Source of the DNA: Bacteroidota bacterium | GTDB lineage: Bacteria > Bacteroidota > Bacteroidia > Bacteroidales > F082 | Direction: 5' to 3' | Length of the DNA stretch: 64,000 bases | NCBI GenBank assembly: GCA_018830105.1 | Contig: JAHJTC010000010.1 | Coordinates: forward strand, 124,001-188,000 | In this document: positions 31,013 through 39,621 of the stretch, piece by piece | Position numbering within the stretch: position 1 is the first letter of the stretch | Layout of the letters: every line of letters starts with the position of its first letter | Notes under the pieces: generated by a model | Databases searched by the model: none | Told to the model about the DNA's origin: nothing | Seen by the model: the letters and a program-made list of their open reading frames with translations, nothing else | Translations under genes and position numbers: made by a program

Positions 31013-32278
31013 ATGATGAAGTATTTTATATACAGCTGTATTCTTTTTTTGGCCACTTTGATAGCGTCAACTAATGCAAATTGCCAAAACAGCTCAAGTC
31101 CCGGATTCTTAGTTACCCTGACAGGGGATACCTTGTACGGAAGCATTGAATTAAAGCAATCAGACATAAATCCTGTAAAAATCACCTTTATCAGCTCCGA
31201 TAAATCTGAACCGAAGCATTATCATCCACTCGATATCAAAGCGTTTGGTGTAAATGACAAAAACTATGTAGGTGCAATTGTCCAAACTGAAATTAGTCCG
31301 CGTTCGACCAATGAACTTAATGATTTTGCTGCGCTGCAATTGGTCGCTGATACTGTTTTTCTGCAAAGACTGGTTCAGGGCGAAAAAAGTTTGTTCACAG
31401 CCACAAATAAGTATGGCAATCAGAATTTCTACATTGATCAAAATGAAGGGTTTGAATTACTGATCTACAAGAAATATCTTTTCATTGAAAATGGTCAGGG
31501 CCGGCTAAGCCAAAACAATCGATTTGTTGGACAATTGATCAATTATTTAGGCGATTGCCCTGATATTCAGCAAAAATCAGCCAGTTTGATCTATCAGCCC
31601 ACAAGCCTGATCAAGCTCTTTCATCGCTACTACGAATGCATCGGTGATCAAGCTGTTTTTCATAAAACGAGTTCAGGTCTTCAAACAAATTTAGGTTTTA
31701 TAGGTGGAGTTTCAATGACAACTATAGCGTTCAAAGGTGAAGGACTTGACTACCTTACAAAAGTTGATTTTGAGGGCTCGGTGAATCCCACCATGGGATT
31801 GTTTCTGGAGGTTGTGCTTCCACGAAAGCAAGGGAAATGGTCTGTTTACAACGAGTTAAACATCAACACGCTACAAGCCTCTGGAAATTTTGAGGACGTT
31901 GTACACGAGAACCGCTATACCCTTTATGAAACAGAAATTGAATGTACTTACCTCACCATGAGTAATATGATTCGTTTATGGATGCCGTTGCGAAAGAGCA
32001 GGCTGTTTTTCAATGCAGGAATTTCAAATGGATACGCTGTTGGTAATACCAATAAAGTGCGTACGATTTCGAAGTTTTTTGACACAACACGGATTGAAGA
32101 AAAGGAAGCGATTGAGGGCATGCGTAAATTCGAAACGGCACTGCTGGCAGGGGCAGGCATCAGCTATAAGCATTTTTCATTTGAAACGAGAGCAGCTTTT
32201 GGGAATGGAATGTCGCCTTTTAGCGGTTTAAAATCGAACACAAGCCGAATAATTTTGCTGCTTGGCTACGGTTTTTAA
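31013..32278 (+). CDS. Putative outer-membrane beta-barrel protein, function unknown
   Basis: 421 aa from ATG 31013 (MMKYFIY). Signal peptide MMKYFIYSCILFLATLIASTNANCQ. An N-terminal region (TGDTLYGSIELKQSD, SSDKSEPKHYHPLDIKAFGVNDKNY) resembles Bacteroidota proteins with a small N-terminal sandwich domain. The second half has alternating amphipathic strands (GLFLEVVLPRKQGKWSVYNELNIN, FFNAGISNGYAVG) ending in ILLLGYGF with a terminal Phe, a beta-barrel signature. An upstream in-frame extension to 30920 is unlikely. No specific partner nearby. Confidence 0.7.
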   Translation: MMKYFIYSCILFLATLIASTNANCQNSSSPGFLVTLTGDTLYGSIELKQSDINPVKITFISSDKSEPKHYHPLDIKAFGVNDKNYVGAIVQTEISPRSTNELNDFAALQLVADTVFLQRLVQGEKSLFTATNKYGNQNFYIDQNEGFELLIYKKYLFIENGQGRLSQNNRFVGQLINYLGDCPDIQQKSASLIYQPTSLIKLFHRYYECIGDQAVFHKTSSGLQTNLGFIGGVSMTTIAFKGEGLDYLTKVDFEGSVNPTMGLFLEVVLPRKQGKWSVYNELNINTLQASGNFEDVVHENRYTLYETEIECTYLTMSNMIRLWMPLRKSRLFFNAGISNGYAVGNTNKVRTISKFFDTTRIEEKEAIEGMRKFETALLAGAGISYKHFSFETRAAFGNGMSPFSGLKSNTSRIILLLGYGF

Positions 32279-32406
32279 TAAAAATGGTTGCTCACCTAAA
32301 CAAGTGTTTTCAAATAAGAGTATAACGCAGAATCGAGTGATAATGAGCTCACGAATACCGCCTAAATTTATTATTAATTGAGTAAATCGGACATTAAAGA
32401 CAAGCA

Positions 32407-33531
32407 CTAAATAAACAATTCTGCCGCAATCCCATCAGCAAACAATTTGCCTTTTTGTGTGAGAAAAAGACGATGCTCGCGTTGCTCAATTTGTTCTTCC
32501 CGAATGAATGATTGAGCCTGCTTTATACAATAATTGCTATACCGTACTCCAAAAGCATTCTGAATATGTTCCAGGTCGCAGCCCCAGCTGGTGCGAAGCG
32601 AAGTCATAACATATTCATCATAGCGCTGGTCGAGCGTGAGTTCTTCCTTTTCAAAAACACTTTCGGACTGTCCGGCCTCGCTGATATATTTGGTGAGATG
32701 CGAAACATTCCATTGTCGCGAGATGCCATTGTACGAATGAGCCGAAGGACCCAAACCCAAATAATTACCGCCAATCCAATACAGGCTGTTGTGTTTGGAA
32801 TAATGGCCCGGTTTGGCAAAATTGGAAATTTCGTAGTGCACAAAGCCCGCAGCTTCCATGCGTTGCATCAGTATTTCGAAATGCCTGACCGACTGCTGCT
32901 CATCAACGGCTTTTAGTTTGCCTTTGCCAATCAGCTGTGCCAGCGCTGTTCGTGGCTCTACAGTGAGGGCATAGGCCGAGAGGTGGTTAATGCCTGTTTC
33001 CAGAAAATAATCCACATTGGCGATCCATTTTTTATCTGTTAAGGTCGGAATGCCGTATATCAGGTCGATGGTAAGCTTTTCAAATCCGGCATCAAAGGCA
33101 TTCTTAATCACATTTTTGGCATGGGAGGCATTGTGTACCCGATTCAGGTAGGCTAAGTCATCATCGTGAAAGCTTTGAATACCGATACTCAACCTGTTAA
33201 TTCCAAGTGCGCGAAACTGTTTTATCTTGTCGAATGTCAGGTCGTCGGGATTGCCTTCCAGTGTGATTTCAACATCGGGGCTCAGCCGGTAATGCCGGCC
33301 AAGGGTTTGAAGGATATGCTTTATTTCATCTGCTTCGAGCATGCTTGGTGTTCCGCCGCCGAAGTAAATTGTTTGCACCTCCTCATTGTGCAAATATTCC
33401 TGTTGTAGCACGATTTCCCGCTCAAGCGCTTTCAGAAAAGGCACTTTATTTTTGACAGATGCCAGCGAGAAAAAATTGCAATAGTGACATTTTTGCTTGC
33501 AGAAAGGGATATGGAGATAGATGCCGGCCAT
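32407..33531 (-). CDS. hemW: Radical SAM heme chaperone HemW (HemN-like)
   Basis: 374 aa from ATG 33531 (MAGIYLHIPFCKQKCHYCNF; C11, C15, C18 form the CX3CX2C motif, with the following C-x-F typical of HemW rather than HemN's extra Cys). FGGGTPSML, TLEGNPDD and SIGIQSFHD are family hallmarks; HSLYWIGGNYLGLGPSAHSY and the HemN C-terminal domain follow. HemW inserts heme into respiratory enzymes; it lacks true coproporphyrinogen dehydrogenase activity in studied cases. The longer frame start at 33573 is not needed. Confidence 0.93.
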   Translation of the reverse strand: MAGIYLHIPFCKQKCHYCNFFSLASVKNKVPFLKALEREIVLQQEYLHNEEVQTIYFGGGTPSMLEADEIKHILQTLGRHYRLSPDVEITLEGNPDDLTFDKIKQFRALGINRLSIGIQSFHDDDLAYLNRVHNASHAKNVIKNAFDAGFEKLTIDLIYGIPTLTDKKWIANVDYFLETGINHLSAYALTVEPRTALAQLIGKGKLKAVDEQQSVRHFEILMQRMEAAGFVHYEISNFAKPGHYSKHNSLYWIGGNYLGLGPSAHSYNGISRQWNVSHLTKYISEAGQSESVFEKEELTLDQRYDEYVMTSLRTSWGCDLEHIQNAFGVRYSNYCIKQAQSFIREEQIEQREHRLFLTQKGKLFADGIAAELFI

Positions 33532-33657
33532 GCGTGTTAAAAATTTATGCGGTTGAACATTGTGTGCTAACATTTGTTTAAGCTATCTATGTTTTCACAA
33601 TGAAATCATTAAACAAAGTTGAACAAAATTAATCTAATCTAACACTAAATTTGAATT

Positions 33658-34242
33658 ATGAAAAAATCAGTTTTATCAATAGCGCTGATGCTGCTTGCAG
33701 GTTTTGCTTTTAGCCAATCTACCAATTGGAAGATAGACCATGCACATTCCAATGTTACTTTCGAAGTGGATCATATGGTTGTTTCTACCGTTACCGGAAA
33801 ATTTCAGGAGTTTGAAGGAGATATTAAATCAGACAAAGATGACTTTTCTGATGCCAAAATTTCTTTTACAATCCAGGCTGCTTCAGTTAATACGAATAAC
33901 GAAAAACGTGACAATCACCTCAGAGATGAGGACTTTTTTGAAGTAGCTACTTATCCTACCATCGAATTTGTTGGAAAAAAGCTGGTTCCTGTAAGTGGAA
34001 AAAAATACACCATAACGGGTGATTTGACCATGCATGGCGTAACCAAAGAAATTGAGCTTGACGTAAAATACAACGGAACCATCAAGGATCCATGGGGAAA
34101 CATCCGTGCAGGTTTCAAAGTGAGTGGCGAGCTGAATCGTGAAGATTACGGACTTACCTGGAACAATGCACTTGAGGCCGGTGGAGTACTTGTGGGCGAA
34201 GAAGTTGAAATCCAGATAAACCTGGAGCTCGTCAAGGAATAG
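33658..34242 (+). CDS. YceI-family periplasmic lipid-binding-like protein
   Basis: 194 aa. Signal peptide MKKSVLSIALMLLAGFAFSQ, then WKIDHAHSNVTFEVDHMVVSTVTGKFQEF, RDNHLRDEDFFEVATYPTIEF and DLTMHGVTKEIEL, all classical YceI lipocalin-like motifs. The family binds isoprenoid-like lipids; physiological role is poorly known. A TAAATTTG (33646-33653) precedes the ATG closely. Terminated by a strong hairpin at 34271. Confidence 0.93.
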   Translation: MKKSVLSIALMLLAGFAFSQSTNWKIDHAHSNVTFEVDHMVVSTVTGKFQEFEGDIKSDKDDFSDAKISFTIQAASVNTNNEKRDNHLRDEDFFEVATYPTIEFVGKKLVPVSGKKYTITGDLTMHGVTKEIELDVKYNGTIKDPWGNIRAGFKVSGELNREDYGLTWNNALEAGGVLVGEEVEIQINLELVKE

Positions 34243-34270
34243 TTTTTTTCATCTTATAGTATATAGAAAA

Positions 34271-34295
34271 GTGCGGGTTTTGCCCGCATTTTTTG
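34271..34295 (+). terminator. Rho-independent terminator after the YceI gene
   Basis: TGCGGG and CCCGCA arms with a TTTT loop followed by six T. It separates the YceI gene from the C69 peptidase gene. Confidence 0.85.
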
Positions 34296-34399
34296 TTTCA
34301 TGTAGGTCAGCTAACATCCGGCTCAAATCTGTATTTGGCTCAAATCTAAAAAAACACTTATTTTTGTTGCAGAATCACTTTCAATTTAAAATTAGATTT

Positions 34400-36172
34400 A
34401 TGAAGAAATTTTTGATTGCCTTTATTGCCTTTGGCATGGCGCTGATAAACGTTCAGCAAAGCAAGGCCTGCACCAATTACCTGGTTACTAAGGGAGCCTC
34501 TGCTGATGGCTCCACAATGATTACTTATGCCGCTGATTCGCATGTGCTCTATGGCGAGCTTTATCATTGGTCGGCCGGTGAGTATCCCGCAGGAACCATG
34601 ATGGATATTTATGAATGGGATACAGGAAAATATTTAGGAGAGATAGCCCAGGCAGCGCGCACTTATAATGTAGTGGGCAATATGAACGAGTTTCAGGTAG
34701 CAATTGGCGAAACCACCTATGGAGGCCGTCCTGAATTGCAGGATACAACAGGCATTATGGATTATGGCAGCCTGATTTATACCACCCTGCAGCGTGCAAC
34801 TTCGGCGCGCGAGGCCATAAAAATTATTGCTGAGCTTACCAACGAATACGGCTATTACAGCTCTGGTGAATCATTTAGTATTGCCGACCAAAATGAGGTT
34901 TGGATTATGGAAATCATCGGCAAGGGCGTGGATTTGAAAATGGACAAAAAGTCAAAAAAGATGGTCAACGCCAACAAAGGAATGGTATGGGTAGCACTAA
35001 GAATTCCTGACGGATATGTGAGCGGCCACGCCAATCAGGCACGTATCATGACATTTCCGCAAGCCAACGGAAAACAGGCGATTACATCTAAGGAGATGGA
35101 CAAGATTATGAATCCTGAAGTAGAGGTTATTTATGCACACGATGTGATCACTTTCGCCCGCGACAAGGGTTGGTATGAAGGCGATGACGAGAACTTTAGC
35201 TTTTCGGATACTTATGCTCCGGTAGATTTTGGAGGCGCCCGTTTTTGTGATATGCGCGTATGGACGATGTTTAACAACGTTTCTGATGGCATGGACAAAT
35301 ATTGGGAATATGTAAAAGGCGATATCGAACATGCCGAAAAATTTGAAGACGGACGTCCCAATCCTAATAAATATGCAACCAATCGTATGCCTTTATGGGT
35401 AAAACCGGAGAAGAAAGTTTCGGTACATGACATGATGATGTTTATGCGCGATTATTTGCAGGATACCGAACTGGATATGAGTGCCGACTTTGGTGCGGGG
35501 CCTCATGGCGTACCCTATCGCTGGCGTCCGCTTACCTGGAAAGTGGATGGGATCACCTACGTGAACGAACGCGCAACGGCTACCCAGCAAACCGGATTTT
35601 CTTTTGTAACACAATCACGTAGCTGGTTGCCCAACGAAATCGGTGGAATCATCTGGTGGGGTGTGGACGATGCCAACGCAACGGTTTATATGCCGCTTTA
35701 CACGAGTATGACGGCCAGTCCTCATCATATTGAGCGCGGAAATGGTGCCATGATGGAATGGTCCGAAACATCGCTTTTTTGGATTACCAATATGGTTTCC
35801 AACCTGGCTTATACAAGGTATAATATGATTCAGCCCGATGTGAATGTGGTACGCAACGGATTAGAGAAAATGTTTATCGAACGCACTCCTGCTGCTGATG
35901 CAGCCGCGCTGAAATTGCACAAAGAAGATCCAAACAAAGCTGTGGCTTATCTTACGGATTATAGTACAGATCAGGTAGCACGCACTTTTCATGCTTACAA
36001 AAACCTGTATCAGGAACTATTTATGAAGTTTATGGATGGTAACGTAAAAACGCGTAATCCGGGGTATCAGAATCCTCATGTGGAGTTTCCGGGCTATAGC
36101 GAGCAATTCCTGAAAAAGGTGGTTGAGGAAACCGGCGATAAGCTCAAAATGATTGGACCGGATGGCCATTAA
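34400..36172 (+). CDS. Secreted C69-family dipeptidase
   Basis: 590 aa from ATG 34400 (MKKFLIAFIAFGMALINVQQ signal). The nucleophile Cys is C24 (KACTNYLVTKGASADGSTM), exposed after signal or propeptide removal as in PepD-type N-terminal nucleophile enzymes. SFSIADQNEVWIMEIIGKG, ANQARIMTFP, and GADDAN-like WWGVDDANATVYMPLY fit the family. Cleaves dipeptides in studied members. Upstream in-frame extension from 34271 overlaps the terminator and is rejected. Confidence 0.92.
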   Translation: MKKFLIAFIAFGMALINVQQSKACTNYLVTKGASADGSTMITYAADSHVLYGELYHWSAGEYPAGTMMDIYEWDTGKYLGEIAQAARTYNVVGNMNEFQVAIGETTYGGRPELQDTTGIMDYGSLIYTTLQRATSAREAIKIIAELTNEYGYYSSGESFSIADQNEVWIMEIIGKGVDLKMDKKSKKMVNANKGMVWVALRIPDGYVSGHANQARIMTFPQANGKQAITSKEMDKIMNPEVEVIYAHDVITFARDKGWYEGDDENFSFSDTYAPVDFGGARFCDMRVWTMFNNVSDGMDKYWEYVKGDIEHAEKFEDGRPNPNKYATNRMPLWVKPEKKVSVHDMMMFMRDYLQDTELDMSADFGAGPHGVPYRWRPLTWKVDGITYVNERATATQQTGFSFVTQSRSWLPNEIGGIIWWGVDDANATVYMPLYTSMTASPHHIERGNGAMMEWSETSLFWITNMVSNLAYTRYNMIQPDVNVVRNGLEKMFIERTPAADAAALKLHKEDPNKAVAYLTDYSTDQVARTFHAYKNLYQELFMKFMDGNVKTRNPGYQNPHVEFPGYSEQFLKKVVEETGDKLKMIGPDGH

Positions 36173-36196
36173 TTGTAATGACTTAAAATAATTCTG

Positions 36197-36231
36197 AAAG
36201 ACGTTGCATTTCGGTGTAACGTCTTTTTTTT
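36197..36231 (+). terminator. Rho-independent terminator after the C69 gene
   Basis: AAAGACGTT pairs with AACGTCTTT, 9 bp perfect, then a run of T. Confidence 0.85.
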
Positions 36232-36260
36232 AAACTTTGCTGTTCTAAAACTTTGTACAC

Positions 36261-36695
36261 ATGAAAAAGAACATTGCCCTTGTGGCCCATGATAATCGCA
36301 AAAAGGATTTACTCGACTGGGTGGAGCACAATAAAAAGATGCTTGAAGGTCACCATTTTTTTGCCACCGGAACCACCGGAAAGCTTATTGGCACTGTGCT
36401 TGAAGATGTAACATGCCTCAAATCAGGGCCATTGGGAGGTGATCAGCAAATGGGCGCCTTGATTGCCGAAGGGAAAGTTGATTACCTGATTTTCTTTTGG
36501 GATCCAATGACGAATCAACCGCATGATGTGGATGTAAAAGCCCTGCTGCGGTTAAGTGTGCTCTATAATGTGCCCACAGCGAGCAATCGTTCCACAGCCG
36601 ATTTTCTGATTACCTCGGTACTTTTTGCTGATAAGACTTATAAACCACAGCTAAAAGATTATTCAACGTACCTGCATCGCCAAACGGATTATTGA
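36261..36695 (+). CDS. mgsA: Methylglyoxal synthase
   Basis: Converts dihydroxyacetone phosphate to methylglyoxal, a bypass of lower glycolysis when phosphate is short. 144 aa; [39 protein letters not shown] with the catalytic Asp region, and [21 protein letters not shown] are conserved family sequences. Single gene between a terminator and the tRNA. Confidence 0.96.
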   Translation: MKKNIALVAHDNRKKDLLDWVEHNKKMLEGHHFFATGTTGKLIGTVLEDVTCLKSGPLGGDQQMGALIAEGKVDYLIFFWDPMTNQPHDVDVKALLRLSVLYNVPTASNRSTADFLITSVLFADKTYKPQLKDYSTYLHRQTDY

Positions 36696-36719
36696 TTGGT
36701 TTTAGCCGGCAAGCCAATG

Positions 36720-36750
36720 TTGCGCAACATAGAAAATTCAACTATTTTTG
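36720..36750 (+). promoter_or_regulatory. Promoter of tRNA-Arg
   Basis: TTG at 36720-36722, 20-bp spacer, TATTTTTG at 36743-36750, and the tRNA 5' end 13 bp later: an ideal Bacteroidota promoter arrangement. Confidence 0.65.
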
Positions 36751-36763
36751 CGGCTTAATAAAT

Positions 36764-36835
36764 GGCCCCATAGTTCAAGGGATAGAATGGAAGTTTCCTA
36801 AACTTTTGATCCAGGTTCGAGTCCTGGTGGGGCTA
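36764..36835 (+). tRNA. tRNA-Arg (anticodon CCT)
   Basis: 72 nt folding into a full cloverleaf: acceptor GGCCCCA/TGGGGCT, D stem GTTC/GAAT, anticodon stem GAAGT/ACTTT around loop TTCCTAA (anticodon CCT, reads AGG), T stem CCAGG/CCTGG with TTCGAGT loop. CCA is not encoded. Confidence 0.95.
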
Positions 36836-36840
36836 CAAAG

Positions 36841-36880
36841 AACCCTCTTAACTGATTGAAGTTGAGAGGGTTTTTTTTCG
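36841..36880 (+). terminator. Terminator after tRNA-Arg
   Basis: ACCCTCTTAACT pairs with AGTTGAGAGGGT (one G-T), followed by eight T. Confidence 0.85.
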
Positions 36881-37223
36881 AATATTCAATGCCTTTTTGG
36901 CTTGTAAGTAGTATTGAGTAGTTATAATTTCGATTTGTAATTTTAATAAAGCATTTTCCAGGCATCAGAAAATGACATGAAAAGTGAACTGTGCAGCCGG
37001 GTTATTTTAAAACAAGATCAATAGGAGTCATATTAGGGCATCCAATTTGGCCATACTTAAAATGCTTTAATCGGATAAATCTTTTATAGCAAGAAGATTC
37101 AATGAATTTATGCTTCAAAAAAATCATGTACTTTTGCAAGAGGTGGCGAGCAAACAGCACGATCATTTCACTGGCCTGCTGCTTGCTGTATTGAACAACC
37201 AAGCTGTCCTTAATACTTTTAAT
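36881..37223. other. Intergenic region upstream of the FG-GAP protein
   Basis: 343 bp, AT-rich, no convincing frame. A perfect TAnnTTTG (TACTTTTG, 37129-37136) may be the -7 element for the next gene, about 90 bp before its ATG, although no good TTG is at the right distance. Nothing else seen. Confidence 0.4.
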
Positions 37224-38756
37224 ATGGTAAGAAATTTACAACATTTTTTGGTCTTGCTGTTTGTGATTTCGTCCGGTTTGCATTTGCAATCCCAAACGTT
37301 TACGGATATTCGGGCCGACCTCACGGGAGTGGCCGAAAGCAGCAGCGGCTGGATCAATCCTGATCGTGATGGCGATTTGGATGTTTTTGCCAGCGGAGAG
37401 TTCTTCCGGCAACAAAACCGACAGCTGCTTACAAAAATATACAGCAACCAGCGCAACGATCGTTTTATTGCGCTTCAACATGCTGTGCCTAACTTTTTTC
37501 GGGGCGATTTTGCCCTGGCTGATATCAATCTGGATGGCATTGATGATTTAGTGGTGATGGGCGAACTGGCAAACGGCACCCTGATCAGCAAACTTTTCAA
37601 AGGAACTGCTGATGGACGTTTCGTGCCAATGAGCAGCAAACTGGAGCCTTTGCGCGATGGAACAGTTCGTTTTGCTGATTTTGACAATGATGGAGATCCG
37701 GACATATTGATGACGGGCGAAAGCAAAGATGGGCCTCAAAGCCTGCTCTACAGAAACGACCGGAATAATGGATTTATACTTGTCGATGTTCGGTTTCCCG
37801 GCGTTCGGCGTGGTGGCGGCGCTTGGATCGATTATAATTTGGATGGAAGACATGATGTTCTGTTGATCGGGATTGCCGAAAGCGGACAGGCCATAAGTGT
37901 GTTTTATGAAAATACCGTGGATGGATTCAAAAGGCTTGAAATGGGTTTTGTGCCTCTGAAAAATAGTTTTATCAGCTTGGGTGATGTGGATAATGATGGG
38001 GACGAAGATGTGTTGTTGCTGGGCGAAATGGACAACGGGCGCCTCACCACCCGGCTGTATCGCAATGATCGTGCAAGGGGTTTTACGCAAGTTTTTATGC
38101 CTTTTGAGCCCGTGAGATCTGGATTTGCTGACTGGGGCGATATGGATGCTGATGGCGATCTGGATTTGCTCATTAGCGGCGAAAGCAGCAATGGAGCCAT
38201 TTCAAAAGTGTATAGCAACGACCGTCAAAATGGCTTTACAGAACTGGAAGCCGGCCTGATACCGCTCTATATGAGTGATGGCGAGTGGGGCGATTATGAT
38301 TTGGATGGCGATCTGGATATCGTTATTTCGGGCATGGCAACAGATTATAGCTTTCATACCTTGATCTACCGCAATGATGGGTTCGTTGTTCGCTCCGAAG
38401 CGATGACAGCCGAAGACGTGTCCGAAAGTGTCTGGAACAACCAAACGGTGGTTCCCGAGCGCGCTGAACCGATTTACTATTTTGTTTATTCCAGCACCTA
38501 TAGCGATTTGCTACAAACCGGAAAAAAAGGGTACTATGCCTTTGTTAGTCTGGTGAAACGCCCTAAAACACAATATGAAATGGAGGACCGTTTTAATGGG
38601 TTAATCCGCCAGTCCTATCCCGGCTGGGGTGTAATAGATCAGGGAAATATCATTACCAATGGCTTTGCCACCAAAGCGGAGGCAGAAAGTTCGCGAGCCA
38701 CGGTGATTGAAGCTTATCAGGCTAAGAATTTTCAGGTGATCGAAATTAATTGGTAG
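37224..38756 (+). CDS. Secreted FG-GAP/VCBS seven-repeat propeller protein with C-terminal SPOR-like segment
   Basis: 510 aa from ATG 37224 (signal MVRNLQHFLVLLFVISSGLHLQSQ). Seven repeats carry a Ca-binding DxDxDG-type loop: PDRDGDLDVFASGE, DINLDGIDDLVVMGE, DFDNDGDPDILMTGE, DYNLDGRHDVLLIGI, DVDNDGDEDVLLLGE, DMDADGDLDLLISGE, DYDLDGDLDIVISGM, each ~55 residues apart, which makes a closed seven-bladed integrin-like propeller. The last ~95 residues (PIYYFVYSSTYSDLLQTGKKGYYAFV, then TKAEAESSRATVIEAY) resemble a SPOR-type peptidoglycan-binding fold but weakly. No T9SS tail. Ligand unknown. Confidence 0.85.
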   Translation: MVRNLQHFLVLLFVISSGLHLQSQTFTDIRADLTGVAESSSGWINPDRDGDLDVFASGEFFRQQNRQLLTKIYSNQRNDRFIALQHAVPNFFRGDFALADINLDGIDDLVVMGELANGTLISKLFKGTADGRFVPMSSKLEPLRDGTVRFADFDNDGDPDILMTGESKDGPQSLLYRNDRNNGFILVDVRFPGVRRGGGAWIDYNLDGRHDVLLIGIAESGQAISVFYENTVDGFKRLEMGFVPLKNSFISLGDVDNDGDEDVLLLGEMDNGRLTTRLYRNDRARGFTQVFMPFEPVRSGFADWGDMDADGDLDLLISGESSNGAISKVYSNDRQNGFTELEAGLIPLYMSDGEWGDYDLDGDLDIVISGMATDYSFHTLIYRNDGFVVRSEAMTAEDVSESVWNNQTVVPERAEPIYYFVYSSTYSDLLQTGKKGYYAFVSLVKRPKTQYEMEDRFNGLIRQSYPGWGVIDQGNIITNGFATKAEAESSRATVIEAYQAKNFQVIEINW

Positions 38757-38777
38757 GCGTGTGCCGCAATGGGCAGC

Positions 38778-39569
38778 CTATTTCGCTTTTAGCGAGTGAA
38801 TGGGATTAAGGATATTTTTGTACTCAATCAATTCCATTTTTATGCTGCCAACGATAATTTTGGCCTCAGCGAGAATGGGAAGGTGATTCTCGTCGTCGGT
38901 AACCCAAACCATCACCGGATAGGCATCGGCAAAAACCTCGCCGGTGGCCATCATCGGTGCAATTTTCAAACACCTGAAAGTGCCCAAACTCGTTTTAATG
39001 TATTCCGTACCCTGATACTTGATCTTGCTGACATAAACCGAATCGTCCAGAAAAAAATCCAGGTAATAAGCGCTGTCGGCATCAAAATCGTTCAGGCTGA
39101 GGGTGCGCATAAAAAATAAGGCCGAAACGAAATCCTGAATATTTTCGGGGACTGCTTTAGTTGCTGTCCGACTTACGGCTTTTCGTTCTTCATGGTAAAA
39201 ATATACATCATCATCCTGCACAAAATCGCCTTCACGGGTTCGCCTGATAAATAAATAGGGAACCAGCGCTTCTTTGTCAACAAAAGATTCAAAGCGATCA
39301 CGCACCTTGTAAAACCAATTGAAAGCGCCTTTGCTTTTCCCTTCTCCAACGATATGCCAGACTTCCCTGTCGAAAAAGCGTTTTTTGTGCGATTTCACCT
39401 CTATGGTGGCTTCTCCGGCAACCACGTTACCGGTAAGCATGGAGCTGTAATAAACGCTGTAACGCGTAAATTCCTTATCGTGGAATGCATTATTGGGATG
39501 GTCTCTGAGTTGCGGAAAAGCACTTATACTCACAGAGATAAAAAATAGTAAAAGCAGCTTTTTTAGCAT
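38778..39569 (-). CDS. DUF3108-family exported protein
   Basis: 263 aa. Signal peptide MLKKLLLLFFISVSISAFPQ. TGNVVAGEATIEVKSHKK, SFVDKEALVPYLFIRRTREGDF, GTFRCLKIAPMMATGEVF and VMVWVTDDENHLPILAEAKIIVGSIKMEL follow the DUF3108 pattern common in Bacteroidota, a beta-rich periplasmic domain of unknown function. Located 52 bp downstream of leuS on the same strand, convergent with the propeller gene. Confidence 0.9.
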   Translation of the reverse strand: MLKKLLLLFFISVSISAFPQLRDHPNNAFHDKEFTRYSVYYSSMLTGNVVAGEATIEVKSHKKRFFDREVWHIVGEGKSKGAFNWFYKVRDRFESFVDKEALVPYLFIRRTREGDFVQDDDVYFYHEERKAVSRTATKAVPENIQDFVSALFFMRTLSLNDFDADSAYYLDFFLDDSVYVSKIKYQGTEYIKTSLGTFRCLKIAPMMATGEVFADAYPVMVWVTDDENHLPILAEAKIIVGSIKMELIEYKNILNPIHSLKAK

Positions 39570-39621
39570 ATCAGATGTAATTTATTTGAAGCTTGAATAT
39601 TAATCGTATCAAGCATAATGC

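Noticed and set aside
32407-33531. Coproporphyrinogen III oxidase HemN
   Set aside because: The CX3CX2CNF motif and ~374-aa length fit HemW; HemN is longer with an extra conserved Cys.
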